Source: Molanna angustata (lineage: Eukaryota > Arthropoda > Insecta > Trichoptera > Molannidae). Taken from it: DNA of 64,000 nt. Below, piece by piece: positions 20,480 to 32,309 of the stretch; position 1 is the stretch's first letter; each line of letters opens with the position of its first letter. The translations under genes and the position numbers were made by a program. The stretch spans positions 8,888,052 through 8,952,051 of the forward strand of contig OY754973.1 of the NCBI GenBank assembly GCA_963576475.1, in the 5' to 3' direction. Below the pieces are notes generated by a model. It was not told where the DNA came from. It searched no databases and was given only the letters and a program-made list of their open reading frames with translations.

Positions 20480-20620
20480 TATAATATATAAGAGCTGGAT
20501 ATAAATTGAAGGGTATTGCTAACATAATGAAATAAACGGTGGTTTGACCACATGGAAATAATAAACGAAGAACGACAGACAAAGAAAATTAATAGAAAGA
20601 ATGAGAAATAAAGAAATGAG
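20480..20620 (+). pseudogene. Family E LINE fragment
   Basis: RWFDHMEIINEERQTKKINRKNE can be read at about 20535-20605, matching the RWFGHMGRMNEERLTKK segment of the other copies. Short and diverged, with stops nearby. Confidence 0.55.
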
Positions 20621-20624
20621 ATTA

Positions 20625-21335
20625 AGAAAACACAATATTAAACAAAAAAAAGTTAGAAATTCAAATATGATGTACCTAAATATGAAATTCAAATAGGTAT
20701 GTACCTAAGATTTAAACGAAGTACGGATGTGTATACAAATACAGAATTATATGGCACCCGGTCATCTCTGCCTATTCCAATCACACGAACAAGGCGTGAT
20801 GGTATGTATAAATGTATAGTAAATATAGATGCAATGTGGAAATTCACTATTACAGCGTTACTGTTTCTAAATACTTGACCCCGGCACAGGTTTTATTAAA
20901 TAAATATAAATTGAAATATACTATAGCAAAGTTCAATATGTCGTTTGTTTAAACAATTTTGGTATGTCTGTGTTTATGTTATTGTATTTATTGGCTTTTA
21001 ATGATATTTTAGTAAGTTTTTGGCACGGAGCACTGTTTTTATTGTTTATGACGTAATTCCTGAGGAATCTCTCAGGTGTTATGTATTTTGTTTTCTTAGT
21101 ATTATACGATGATTCACAATTTAAACATAGGACTTAATCTAAAATAGTATAGATAACTAATACGTAACCTATATTTCTTGATATTTTTTAATTTATTTAT
21201 TTTTTAATAAAAATTAACAATTACATTTTCCTGCCAAACTGCAAAGCAATTTTTTGGCAAGGCAGATTCTCTTTCACATAAAAACTTAACTCATGTCAAC
21301 ACAAAAATTATAGAACAAAATGTATTCAATAAAGT
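20625..21335. other. No gene recognised
   Basis: AT-rich, no supported feature. Confidence 0.5.
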
Positions 21336-21339
21336 ACAT

Positions 21340-21786
21340 ATATAGAAACAATTTCGGAACATATCCTGTGGGATTGTTGCCACCCAATGGTGTCCTCTTA
21401 TAGATCGGAGCTCCTCGTTGCTGTCCGTGGGCCTCTTCAAGGTCACATTGGTCATGCAGATTTTGTGATCTCGAAGAACAATTTTAAAGCCTTCAAGAAG
21501 TTCTGTCATAGATATGGTGCCTTACTACAGGTTGATTCCCAATAAGTCTATTTTATAAAGAGATCTTATACACGCCTTGCTTTGACACAAATGCTTTACT
21601 TAGTCACAAATGCTTTACATTTGAAAAGATCTGAAGTCGACACATATGGTGCCGAGATTGCTAATATATAGCTACTTTTTGTGCTATGCATTTTTGTCGC
21701 TCATTTAGCGTTCTGTGAAGGGGCCTTTTACAGTCGTCACATGCAGAGCGGGTGGTGGTGAGAGTAGCGAAAAAGAAAACAATTGT
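21340..21786 (+). pseudogene. R1-like LINE 3' end
   Basis: The plus strand reads ISEHILWDCCHPMVSSYRSE, LLVAVRGPLQGHIGHADFV and ISKNNFKAFKKFCHRYGALL, ending at a TAA near 21543. This is the tail of the R1-like polyprotein beyond its zinc knuckle, of which the first Cys pair is lost to truncation. The 3' UTR then carries TGCTATGCATTTTTGTCGCT and AGCGTTCTGTGAAGGGGCC, ending GGTGAGAGTAGCGA near 21769. The copies at 61.7-62.3 kb (reverse) and 53.2 kb (UTR only) share these blocks. Confidence 0.8.
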
Positions 21787-21796
21787 TATGTCATAA

Positions 21797-22865
21797 ATAT
21801 TTATTTATTTATTTATTTATATATCTTTTTGTACATAATATAAACAAATATAATTGTACACTGGCGGGCTTATTGCCATTAGGCAATTTCTTCCAACCAA
21901 CCAGATTACAAAGTATGACAATATTGTGTATGTACAACAGCAAATAAAAAAGAGTAAAAGAAATCAAAGAAAATACGTATAACACTTAAATACTATTAAA
22001 ACAAAAAAAAAATTATAATTCATAGCAAGAAAAAGGATATGGTAAGGACAGGAGAGGAAATCGGGATCAGGTGTTCAAGGATAAATATTCCTTCTTTAGT
22101 TTTTTCTTGAAAATACTAAGTGAGTTAGACGACGCAATATCCGGACTAAGGCTATTCCATAATCTTGCTGATTGTACTTCGAACGAAGAGCTGAGGAATT
22201 CTGTATTATGGATAGGTATGGAAAGTGTTGTACATTCAGCAGATCGGAGTGGAAGTCCATGACTGGATAAATAAGTGAATTTGCTTTTGAGGTACTGTGG
22301 CAGGTTTGGGTTCGAGAGAATATTGTACAATAGTGACAAAATGTGTATATTGCGCCGCTGGCGTATCCTGGGCCAACAAAGAAGATTGCGGTAAGGTGAT
22401 ATGCGATCAAATTTTTTCAACCCAAAGATGAATCTGATACATATATTCTGAAGACGTTCAAGTTTATTGAGATGCACTTCATTTGCATCCAAGTAGCATA
22501 CATCGGCATAATCAAGCAATGGAATAAGAAGTGATTGAGCAAGAATTATTTTACAACGGAATGGAAGGAAATTTTTAAGTTTATTAAGTGAATGTAGGGC
22601 AAAGAAAATAGATTTACTAACATGCGATACCTGTTCATGCCACGAAAGGTCATCATCGATGAAGATTCCAAGATCTTTTACAACCCTGGTATAAGGAATG
22701 CATTGGTTATTGATATACAGCAGTGGGAGTTGCAAATTCCTTATAGATGACAGCAGACGAGGACTACCGATTATAATTGCCTGGGACTTAGTAGGAATAA
22801 TAGTATTTGCGACCTGGGAGTTACAGATGACTGGCAATAATTCTACAGCAATTAAATTTAAAAAT
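21797..22865 (-). mobile_element. CR1-like LINE, 5'-truncated, with tail
   Basis: On the minus strand: RT C-terminal coding (22067-22837), a 3' UTR, the hairpin GGAAGAAATTGCCTAATGGCAATAA (about 21876-21900), GCCCGCCAGTG, and an AAAT tail (about 21799-21822). The hairpin-plus-tail end is shared with copies at 36.4-36.9 kb and 55.95-56.25 kb, and with SINE-A. Confidence 0.88.
22067..22837 (-). pseudogene. CR1-like LINE reverse transcriptase, C-terminal part
   Basis: 256 codons open to a natural stop. It begins past the RT catalytic motif, with NPTKSQ-like TKSQAIIIGSPRLLSS (16-31), then VVKDLGIFIDDDLSWHEQV (52-70), the thumb and LLIPLLDYADVCYLDAN (106-122), LERLQNICIRFIFGLKKFD (127-145), RLWNSLSPDI near 230 and IFKKKLKKEYLS near 244. 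This block order is the conserved C-terminal third of CR1/Jockey-group RT ORFs. The frame stays open for some codons upstream (about 22865), so the listed start is not a true initiator; the RT catalytic core and the endonuclease are missing. No stops or frameshifts interrupt it, so the copy is fairly young. Confidence 0.9.
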
Positions 22866-22994
22866 CTTTGATGATATTTTTTTATTCAATCCTTAATATA
22901 CACCGAATATTTTTGTACCTGTTAAAAATGTATTCAATAAATGATAAACAAAACAATCGTTATGTTAAAAAAAACATAGTTAGGTATGATAGTA

Positions 22995-23052
22995 TTATCT
23001 ATGGTGCGACCTGGGAGTTCCAGATAACTGGCAATTATTATGTAAATCGTTT
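22995..23052. repeat. Short direct repeat of the CR1-like LINE edge
   Basis: GCGACCTGGGAGTTCCAGAT and AACTGGCAATTATT match the LINE sequence at about 22810-22845 (GCGACCTGGGAGTTACAGAT, GACTGGCAATAATT) in the same orientation, about 190 bp away. It could be a second truncated piece of the same family. Confidence 0.6.
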
Positions 23053-23130
23053 GTTTTTATTGTAATTTCACTTTGATGATATTATTTGCGCAACGAAATA
23101 CTCCAGTTGAAGCCAAATTGTTTTCGTATG

Positions 23131-23358
23131 TCAATCCGTCCGAGTCGTAAAGTGGACTTTATGATGGATATAAATCCAGTCAAATTGTTTTATGTTCTTG
23201 TTTGCACGCGTACAAAGTGAAATGTTATGTTTTAGTGTTAGTCGGGAGTTGAGCTGAAAGGTGGTCAGGGCATTTAACACCTTGCCGATATAACTCTGGT
23301 GGATTATTGATGATCTGGGATCGCGGAAGTGGACTGAATCTCTTTGTCTGGTTTGCAA
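23131..23358 (-). pseudogene. Possible LINE C-terminal fragment
   Basis: 75 codons including TRQRDSVHFRDPRSSIIHQS and YIGKVLNALTTFQLNSRL. A TRxxDSxHFxxPR segment followed by a short amphipathic helix is reminiscent of the extreme C-terminus of several non-LTR retrotransposon ORFs. Without the RT I cannot confirm it, and chance remains possible. Confidence 0.35.
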
Positions 23359-23359
23359 A

Positions 23360-24765
23360 TAAACTGACTCTTTAAACTAAGCATAATAAACCAGAACTCA
23401 GGTACGCTCGCACACGTATATGTAGGTAAGTATACTTATTTTAATAATAATAAAATTAATTTGGATAATTTATATAGCGCCGTTTTTGTGAAATATCTCA
23501 TCTCAAGGGCGTTGAAAATTGATTACGTTATATCATTATGGCTCTGGTAAGATTTGCGAAAAAGGTGCGTTTTGAGTTTTTTTTATTATTGATTGAAATT
23601 ACGACAGTGTCTTTAAACTCATGATGAATTATGGATTTCAGCTGATTTTTGTATACATTGAGATTAATTTTAATCTAAAAGTTTTCTTAAGTCTGAATCT
23701 AATGTTCATCAACTTTATTCATGTTTATTATTCATTATCTCAGTTTGATTTAGTTATCGGACGTTCTTCATCAATGATGATGATGACATCATTGAGCTTA
23801 TCCATCATAGTGTACCTACCTACTTATCACTTAATGGTTTATCTTTATAAATATAATTCTTCCGTACGTGTGTATGTCACTGAACTCGACATACACACGT
23901 ACGGAACTTTTTGTGTGTGTTTATGTTAGTCCCTGAATGGATTAGATTCACAAAAAAGAATTTAATAAAAGAATAATAAAAATGGGAATCGTTATAAATA
24001 TTTTCGGAATACGCATTTTGAATGGTGGGAACATTGGGTTCTAATATGTCATTATATTATGCAATGTTGGTTATGACATTAAAACTTGATCTCTTTTCAT
24101 ATTTTTAATATTTCATGAAATTATAAAGTTGTTTGTATATTTTCTTATTATTATTGTAGGTATAAAGCTATTTAGTTTTTTTTACAAGTATATTCTGTTT
24201 TATTAAGTGGTATTATGACAATAGGTAGATATATCAAAGTTATCTCAATGTAATGTTTCGTAATATTTCCGTTTAATATTTAAATTAATTTATGAATATT
24301 ACATAATATTATATTTAATTACTTAGTTTTATGTATATTATAATCATTATATTATCCTGTGATATTATTATATTATGATATAATATTCTGTTCTTGATAG
24401 CCATATTTTAAAAACATCCGTAATGTAAAGTGAGGTTATAAATATATATTTTGTGATTAAAATGTCAAGTTCAAACAACAAACGTATATTAGAGAGAATT
24501 TTCTATAGTGAAAAATGTACACCTTCGTACTATAAAATTAGGTTATAAATATATATTTTACTATAAAATAAGGTTATAAATAAAGATTTTGTTTGAAAGA
24601 CATATAGATATTCTTATGGCATTTTTAAATTTTTTAAATGATAACTGGACAAAATTCAATATGGACCAAGATTATTCTTTGAACAGTCTTTCTCCAAACT
24701 TCTAAATATCCAACTCAAATAATAGAATCAATTATTAGGGGATTCTGTATCTTCGATTATTTTGT
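23360..24765. other. No gene recognised, one perfect hairpin
   Basis: AT-rich, with the hairpin at 23860-23906 as the only discrete feature. The 102-codon frame at 23621-23929 spans that hairpin and low-complexity DNA and is probably chance. Confidence 0.45.
23860..23906. repeat. Perfect hairpin with 19-bp arms
   Basis: TTCCGTACGTGTGTATGTC, a 9-bp loop, and its exact reverse complement. No second copy was noticed in the window. Confidence 0.9.
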
Positions 24766-24770
24766 GAATT

Positions 24771-24771
24771 G

Positions 24772-24832
<61 letters not shown>
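24771..24832 (+). repeat. (GA)n microsatellite
   Basis: About 31 GA units with a single GG interruption. Confidence 0.98.
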
Positions 24833-24834
<2 letters not shown>

Positions 24835-24894
24835 AACGTCTGTCGTGTCCGCTAGTAATATTATATATTTAATCAATCACCCCATATATTCAAA

Positions 24895-25300
24895 TAACTG
24901 ATGCCGGTCCACTCACGAATGTTGCGGAGCCATGACATTTGACGTCTTCTTATTCTGAGGCGTCCCTCTATTTTGTCCTTCATAACCATTTGGAGCAGCC
25001 TGTACTTTTCACGTCACAAAATGTGACTCAAATACGATATTTTTCGTCTCTTTATTGTGTCACCCAGCTCGCGCTCGACATTTGCTCTCCTGAGTACCTC
25101 CACATTTGACAATTTATCTACCCAGAAAATTTTGCTGTTTTTACTATGGATCTATAAACTCTTGAGATCTGCATGTGATTTTTCACAGTTCTGCAAGATT
25201 CTGCAGTTTTTATTTTTTACACTGTTTAAAATATCCTTCATCGAGTCACAAATCATAGCCGTTTTCTTTCAGTCTTCTATAAGCGACCCCGTTTCCTAGG
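24895..25300 (-). pseudogene. RTE-like LINE C-terminal fragment
   Basis: In reverse, this reads pieces such as RANVERELGDTIKR, KISYLSHILR, YRLLQMVMKDKIEGRLRIR and RQMSWLRNIREWTGI. They align in order with the copy at 57563-58093 (ISYLGHIMRGEKYHLLQLIL...KIEGRRGTGRRQMSWLRNI). Frames are broken, and it is more decayed than the 57.6-kb copy. Confidence 0.7.
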
Positions 25301-25721
25301 CAATTATTTTACATTCATGTCTTTTCTGCCATGTCATCGTCTTGCTTCCATATTACTTCCATATTATGTATGTCAAAGTTAGTCGGTAGTAAACATGCAT
25401 TTCGCATGGCAAGTAAACTCTCCCTTGATATATAATGATAATTCATCACTGGCCTAAGAGACGGTTATTCCAAAATTTAACAGCTTGACATACATGCGGC
25501 GTAGCCTAGGAAAAGAGTCATCTTCTGAAGTGTCCATTTATGGGGGAAGGATTCATCCCTGGAGATATAATTATGTATGGCAAACGATAAGGCGATAGTA
25601 GTCGCCGCATATTGGAGTGGTAGGGTTTGAACCAGCCGGACACGTAAAGTTAGTAAGTAAGTATACATGTAGATAAAATATATTAAAGATAAATTATAAA
25701 AGGCAATAAACCTGATATTCT

Positions 25722-25850
25722 GTGAGGCACCGTCTTAGAATAGTGCTTTTAATATTTTCTATTACATATCTTCGTATCCTGTAAGAGTCGGGTAGATAAT
25801 CGAAAACACTATAGGTTAAATAACTCCATACAAAATGTATGAGGAGAAAA
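25722..25850 (+). repeat. Non-coding family D, 5' fragment
   Basis: GTGAGGCACCGTCTTAGAAT, AGTGCTTTTAATATTTTCTA and CCTGTAAGAGTCGGGTAGAT match the start of the long minus-strand copy at 32640-32936 (TGTGAGGCACCGGCTTAGAA, CCCGTAAGAGTCAGTTAATC). Confidence 0.6.
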
Positions 25851-25854
25851 TTTC

Positions 25855-26360
25855 GAAAACAACACGGAAAAATCATAACTCGAAATCTACAAAAATATAC
25901 TATAAAGGGGTATTCGGGTACGCCAAGGGGTGCTACCTCTAGACTGTACTTTTTGGGATATTCAGTATACTTTCACGCTAAGTAAATTGGATACATGTTA
26001 CAAAATCGTTCTAGACTTGTGTCTTTGCAAAGTACCTATATACATACAAACTTATGTTAGTGTTATGGCGTTTTTGGTGATAATAACTGTTAATAGCATC
26101 AGAATAATTATATGATGAGAATAGTGATAATTATATAATGTTTGGAACAAGTTGATACCCTGTTTCGTCCGCAATCATTCCACTGATAAAGTTTATCAAT
26201 ATTGCTCACGGTATAAGACTGGGTACTTAACATCTCCACACTGAAATGATTATAATAGACTTGCGGGTATATCCCTGGAGGGTCTCTTAATATTGTCCCA
26301 AAGGTTGCCATGGTCAGGCCTGGCTTCAGGTTGCTAATAAAATTGAACATATTCATTAAC
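25855..26360. other. No gene recognised
   Basis: Frames of 61 and 84 codons (25930-26115 plus, 26108-26362 minus) lack any recognisable motif. Confidence 0.45.
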
Positions 26361-26362
26361 AT

Positions 26363-26768
26363 TTGGCATTATTCCAAAATCGTTAATACGTAATTTAGAA
26401 ATTATAGATTTATCGAAAAACTTAATAATAAAAATGCAAAAAACGGTAATAATGAATACATGTAGAATCGTTAAAGATTTTTTAAACGTTAATATTCGGG
26501 AATCAGTAGGGTTGTTAGGTAGTATAGAGACCTCCTCAGAGCCTAATCCTTTGATATGTTAAGTATCTGGATGGGTGAACTATTCCCAATTGAAAGCTTG
26601 ATGATGCGTTTGTTGCATTTTATTTTGCCCTTTTAAATAATTTACAATTTACTCATTGATCTGCTAATTTTTTTGAGGAAGTGTATAATGGTAATAATAA
26701 TAATTGAGTGTTATTATTTGTAGTGCTTAATTGTTATTAAAATCATTAGTAAATCGGCCAACGCCGTA
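26363..26768 (+). mobile_element. R4/Dong-like element, 3' fragment
   Basis: The sequence from GGCATTATTCCAAAATCG matches the 3' part of the 15-18.9-kb element closely: the last ~67 codons, the stop, the 3' UTR with GGTAATAATAATAATTGAGT, and the terminal CGGCCAACGCCGTA. It lies in the opposite orientation and is 5'-truncated. Its end defines the 3' terminus of the family, followed here by a run of A residues. Confidence 0.92.
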
Positions 26769-26888
26769 TAAAAAAAAAACAAAAAAATAGATATTAATTA
26801 AATTTAAATCGGCACAATATAATTTCATAATTTGAGATAATTGATGCTGATTTTATTTCGACCAACGTTACAAACTTGACAAATAAAA

Positions 26889-27091
26889 ATAAAAGATAAC
26901 CCTTCATGCGTTGCGCATGCGGGGAAACACTCGATGATGTGTTCTTTGAATGTCCAATGAACTACTAATACATCTATCCCAACTTTAATGTTCCACTACC
27001 AGTTACCTATCATGGCTCATCTATTGTCGCTGATTTTTTCCCCGATTATTCCGCACTTACTACATTTATCTTAAGTAATGATACCTTTTAA
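26889..27091 (+). pseudogene. LINE C-terminal fragment with partial zinc-knuckle motif
   Basis: One frame reads MRCACGETLDDVFFECPMNY, a stop, then YIYPNFNVPLPVTYHGSSI, VADFFPDYSALTTFILSNDT and a stop. The CxCGExxDDVFFEC segment is like the CCHC-type tail that follows the RT or RNase H in several insect LINEs, with D in place of the usual H. One nonsense codon interrupts it. The clade cannot be told from this length. Confidence 0.5.
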
Positions 27092-27363
27092 TTATTAAGG
27101 CTATACAATACATTCACCAACCAAATTTTGATGTTTTTGATCCATTTGGCACAGATCACTTTTCTAATAGCTCTTGGCTCATATTACTAAAATATTATAC
27201 CTACTTGCAAAATAAAGTGTGACAACAAGATGATCAAAATTATCATTCGATTGTGTATAATTCACCTATCCAGATAATATGTACTTATAAACCCTAAGTA
27301 TAAATGTTTAAAAATCTAGTACATATTTCATATTCTTCATAACCGATTTTTGTATTATGAAAT

Positions 27364-28082
27364 AATACCAAATTCTTAAGGGGGGGGACTGCTGCCAACG
27401 TACCTATTTTTCAATTTGATATACCATCATTATTTCTTATCAAATCGTTTTGAAAAAAATAATTTAGATAGTTTGGGTATTCGTAAAGAAAAATATATCT
27501 TTACTTTTTGATAATGTTCTGTATAAATTCTTGTAGAAAAATAATGGCATACCCCGATTTTCAACGTTATTCTTATATTTTTAATAAAATATTAGGCGTA
27601 GTTCAACATATTTGTTTTTAAATTAAAGAAGACAAAAATATCTAGAAAAAAATATGTTGTGACGTTGCATTAGGTAATGCTTCAGGTTTAGAAAATAAAC
27701 CTAAAAAACATTTATTTTCCATTCAGCGCCATTGCGAAATATAAGTTTTTTTGGTTTATTAACTTAACCTGATGCATTAATGCAACGTTACATCGTATTT
27801 TTCCAGCTATTTTGATCTTCTTTATATATAAAAAAATATAATGCTCTATACCTTATAGTTTTTTAGAAATTTAAGATAAATGTCAAAAATTGGGGTATGC
27901 TTATTATTTTCCTACAAGAATATATACAGAACATAATTAAAAAAATAAGGTGTATTTTTATTTATTAATATCAAACCTAACTAGGTTATTTTTTTCAAAA
28001 CGATTCGTTTTGTTGTAATGACGCAAATTCAAATTGAAAAAATAGGTACGTTAGCAGCAGTCCCCCCCTTAAATTGGTATTT
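27364..28082. mobile_element. 720-bp fold-back DNA element flanked by TTAA
   Basis: The two ends are inverted: AATACCAAATTCTTAAGGGG and CCCCCTTAAATTGGTATT, then GGACTGCTGCCAACGTACCT / AGGTACGTTAGCAGCAGTCC. Inverted similarity continues inwards nearly to the centre (AATCGTTTTGAAAAAAATAA with its mirror near 27990; GCATACCCCGATTTT with AAATTGGGGTATGC; GTTGTGACGTTGCATTA with TAATGCAACGTTACA), so each half is a ~350-bp imperfect arm. TTAA sits at 27376-27379 and 28069-28072, the target preferred by piggyBac-type elements, but the inverted similarity runs past it, so this is not proof. No coding sequence. Confidence 0.82.
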
Positions 28083-28084
28083 TT

Positions 28085-30640
28085 TGGAGGTGTTCGTCAG
28101 TCTGTATCCCGCTATATCCTGGACATGATCTCTTTGCATCTGTAAACACCGATCCATTGAGGGTTTTCCTTGTCAGGTAGGGTAGTTGGTGTACCGGTCC
28201 AAAACTTTTCGACAGGTCGACCTGATCTCCACTGTATTGTGCTTTCCAAAGAATTTCAGTCTTGCTTCCGGTGCGGTGGTTTGTGACCAAACAATGGATT
28301 TTGAAGTATAAGTTGATTGAATTTAAATTTCTTCTTTTGTTTTTGTATGTGAAATGGTTGATGGCATTTTTGTCCCAATAAATGTTCATTGAGTAGACAT
28401 ATTACTAATTATTATTATCACATTCATGCGCAGATTATGTAAGAATTGACTAATTTATATCTGAAAATAATGTGTTTCAAAAATATATTCCAACCTTAAA
28501 AAAATTAAAATCTGTCGAGATATTGAGGTGCAATGCTGAATACCTTACATACTTTACTTTCCTTTTTGTGTGTGTAGATACGGCTTTTCCTACACCTTTG
28601 ACTGCGTCATCGAGTATTTTCCTTCTACACTCTGATGAAGACCTGACAAACCGAAAGCAAATACCTCAAAATGACATTTCTCAGCTATGAAACGAGAGGA
28701 CAAGCCCCCCAGAGTAATAATATGTGTTTCAGCATAATATGTATTTTTAACAGCATTTTAATAAAAGGTTTCTGAATTTTGTCACACTGTGAGATGTTTA
28801 TTTTGCATATTTTCAAGTGCAGCCCTGTTGTAGTTTTCAGAACCCCCAGAGCAGTACTCTGAGAAGTAATCCCGGAGTAACGTGTTGTGAGGAGGCAGAT
28901 TGTCCAAACTTCTAATCTGCTCTTTAGGTGGTAGGTTTCACCGGTCGCCAAACTATCAGCCCCCTCTCTGTCCTCGTCTTCTGTTCAGACGCCTCAGGCG
29001 ACATCTTTCTTATCCTGCGACCCTAATCCCTTCCGTGAAGACGGAAAAGTAATGTGATGATGCGAAGCATTCAAATGGTAATTTTCTAATGGCAATACGA
29101 TTAAAATATACTTATTCATTGACGAATAATCTAAGAATGGAGTACATGAGTGTCACACGAAAAAAAACAAATGATCTTCAATATTATCCTCAAACGATTG
29201 CCTTACCACTTATGAATGAATATTATAATATGATTGAAGAAAAAAAAATAAATATCTTCGAAGTTCCAAGTAAAATTACCTATGTAAAGAATGGTTCTTC
29301 CAATCAACTCAGAGTAATGGAATGATAGAAATATGCAAAGGGAATATCGTAATAGATTCGCAGCAGAACAGAAAAGTATTGAAAGAAGGGTGCACTATGT
29401 AAGTTGAAAGACATTGACATTTGGGCAATAAACATTTAAAAGAAATTGACAATGTAAAAACAGTCAAAGATTATAATAATATACATTACTAAACATGATT
29501 TGACTGTCAATTAAATTAAAATTAAAGAAAATTAAAAAAAAGTAAATGATTATTTTGAGAATAAAAGTTATTAATTGAACAATTTAATGTATGCTAGTAA
29601 AAAATCGATAACAAATTCAAAATGAGAAGAAAAATTTGAAGAGTGTCTTAATTTTTTTTATTGGTAATTGATAATCTCTCAAATATTTACCTGTGTTTTA
29701 AACAATTTCGTTTGTAACACAATAATGTGTGTTTGATATTCTTCGCATCTTGTACTGATAATATTTAAACAAAGCATTAATTTCATGTGTAGAACATGAT
29801 CCGAAATATACAGTTTGTTCAAGATATTATATATACCCCCAATATTCCCCATTCTTACTGACGTAATCCCATATGGCTATCTATAACACTCCCTATAGAA
29901 CACCCTTAGATTGCTGACTTAGTATTAGTAACGGTATCATCGCATAGAATACATACCTACCTACATATAGGTACTTTAAGTGCTCTAGAGTTTTTTTTTG
30001 GAAATGTGTTGCGGTATCATTGGAAAATATCTGGGTCTAAAAAGTGTATAAATAAAAGTAATGATAATCTTCAACACTCCTATTGAAACCACGAAAAATG
30101 TTGAAATTTTTAGGAAAATCTTTTCTAGGAACCTACCTATTTTAAAACAACGTGTCTTCATTCCTGCTAAAGGGACATTTTGATTAACAGGATGATTCGA
30201 AAACTATTTTTTTTTCAATAATTTGGATATAAGAGTTTATAGTTGACCTGGTTGGTCTATTTTTTGTGAGCCCATATGTTTGTTGAGGTGGTGTTTGTGA
30301 GTGCAGAATTCTGAGATTGTGTGCCTATTTAAGGTGGAACGAGAAAAACCACCTGGTTCATAACTGCTTATATTGTCACATAAAATTGTAAACTGCTACG
30401 TATTCTTCGTATTCTTCAACTATACATATCTACTATCGCCATCGAAAGTGGGATCTGATTAATTACTTTTTTTTGTTTCTTGGCAATTCACCCTAGAGAG
30501 AATTTATTTTACTTCGCAACATCCTTATAACGATTACAATATTCGAGAATGGGGTAGTTAAAAACAATGACTAAATTACTAGGAGAACAACAAAAGGAGT
30601 AGGTATATTGATCACCCTATATTGAATACATTTACTAGTG
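28085..30640. other. No gene recognised
   Basis: AT-rich. The frames at 28069-28389 (106 codons, minus), 28685-28951 (88, minus) and 29089-29325 (78, plus) are the longest, and none carries a motif I recognise; the plus one (MAIRLKYTYSLTNNLRME...) is unusually rich in charged and polar residues for this region but has no other support. Confidence 0.4.
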
Positions 30641-30649
30641 GTAAGAAAC

Positions 30650-30880
30650 AATTCAGTATCCCCGCGGCGCATTTACCTAATCTTACGAGATTACAGCCGT
30701 ATATGTGTGTGAGATAGCCCCGCCGTTATCTAGGCGAGCCCTAAACTCCTGTTTGTTCGTCCCAAATATCTCCTTACGTCCTGCGATCCTGGTCCTAAAC
30801 GTGTCCCGCGGGATGTCGAATATTATTTTTATCACCCACTAACACATACCATGTGTATCGGTAATGGCCCACTTTTTTCA
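30650..30880. other. GC-richer island, function unknown
   Basis: About 230 bp with CCCCGCGGCGC, AGCCCCGCCGTTATCTAGGC and GTGTCCCGCGGGATG in otherwise AT-rich DNA. It has several CpGs and no open frame of note. It could be a conserved regulatory element or an unrecognised repeat; nothing in the window distinguishes these. Confidence 0.35.
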
Positions 30881-30884
30881 AACG

Positions 30885-32305
30885 CGGGAAAATAAAACGG
30901 TAAATATAATAGTGATTCAGCCTTTTGTGCTGTTATCGATAATACCTACCTTAACGTGTACTTAATCCGTTTGTTTTTATACTCCCCTGATACCTAATAC
31001 TTGTGGGTTATGAAAAAGGTAGTTCATTCTTTTTTTATTTCATTCTATCCGAACATAGTACCTACCTAATTAATATTGTAAAAATGCGTAATACTTTATA
31101 CTGAACAATAATAACAGAAACAACAAACCATATGAAAATTTGAATCACAAATTTATTATTAGGTTCCATGTTCCATGTTTTTCACTAAAACGCTAAGTAT
31201 AACTTGAGACTATATTTTAATCGTATAAAGACGTAGTTCTTCTACCTTTTAAATACTCGCAAATTTTTGCGCGTAAAAGAACACTTTTTGACAGTTTCCT
31301 CAATTCTTGAATATTTACGTATGAAAAATTTAAGTATTGAAATATATTTATTATTTCAACATTTTTTTCAAATTTTGTATCTACTTAGAATATATAGATA
31401 CATACTCGCACATAAATTACATTTTCTTATTTTTACGGGAGGCGTGAGACAAACACACACACATACACAATAATATTTTCATTGCTTTATTACTTTAGAT
31501 TATTGAAGACAAAGAAATTCAGTTTTTTTCTGAATGCAGTGAATACAGGCATTAGATTAGATTATTGGTCTTTATCACTTTTATATTTTAGAAAATTGAT
31601 TGAAATATGAACATTACCTAATCATTCTGTAAAAGTTGCGAAATAGTCAATATTATTATTTAATTGTGTCTAATTATGACGTTTTTTGAATTGTTCCTAT
31701 CTTTATATATAGACCTATAAATGTGAAATAAGAATTTTTATAAATTTTTGAATATTACTTATACTACAATTTTAATTTCAAGCTCATTATCGGGTCCAAT
31801 ATAGGTACCTTATATTTGTTTTAATTTTCAAATCGCGGTAATATTATCCGCGAATAAAATAAATCATTTCGGCAAATTAAGTCGAATGATTACGCCTTCA
31901 TGCCCCAGCAAATATTTATAATCCCATTATCATATCAAATTTCCAAAACAATCCTCGACAATTTCAATTAAATATAAATACCTTCCCAAATATTATCTCG
32001 TTTTAGAAGCCATCTTAATTAATTAAACACCTATCTATATTCAGGTGAGTCCACTTGGAACTTTCACCCTTAAGTCCGAGGGGTTCAAGCTTTTGAATTA
32101 ACATCTCAGTTTAAGTTCGTCCCTTAATTTACAACGATGCCACTATTCGCGGTTCTCAATTATGACTTTTAAGTTTATAATTTTTTATTTAATATGTTGT
32201 TTTTATCGGAATTGTTCATTAATAATTTAAAATCCGGACATGCAGTAAATGTGATAATATTTTATGCTTTTCGTATTTGTTTTAACTAAAGTTAATGAAG
32301 GAGTT
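30885..32305. other. No gene recognised
   Basis: Very AT-rich; the 68-codon frame at 31267-31473 is low complexity. Confidence 0.5.
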
Positions 32306-32309
32306 ATTC

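Noticed and set aside
29089..29325. A 78-codon polar protein
   Set aside because: No domain, no repeats of it and no context; likely chance.
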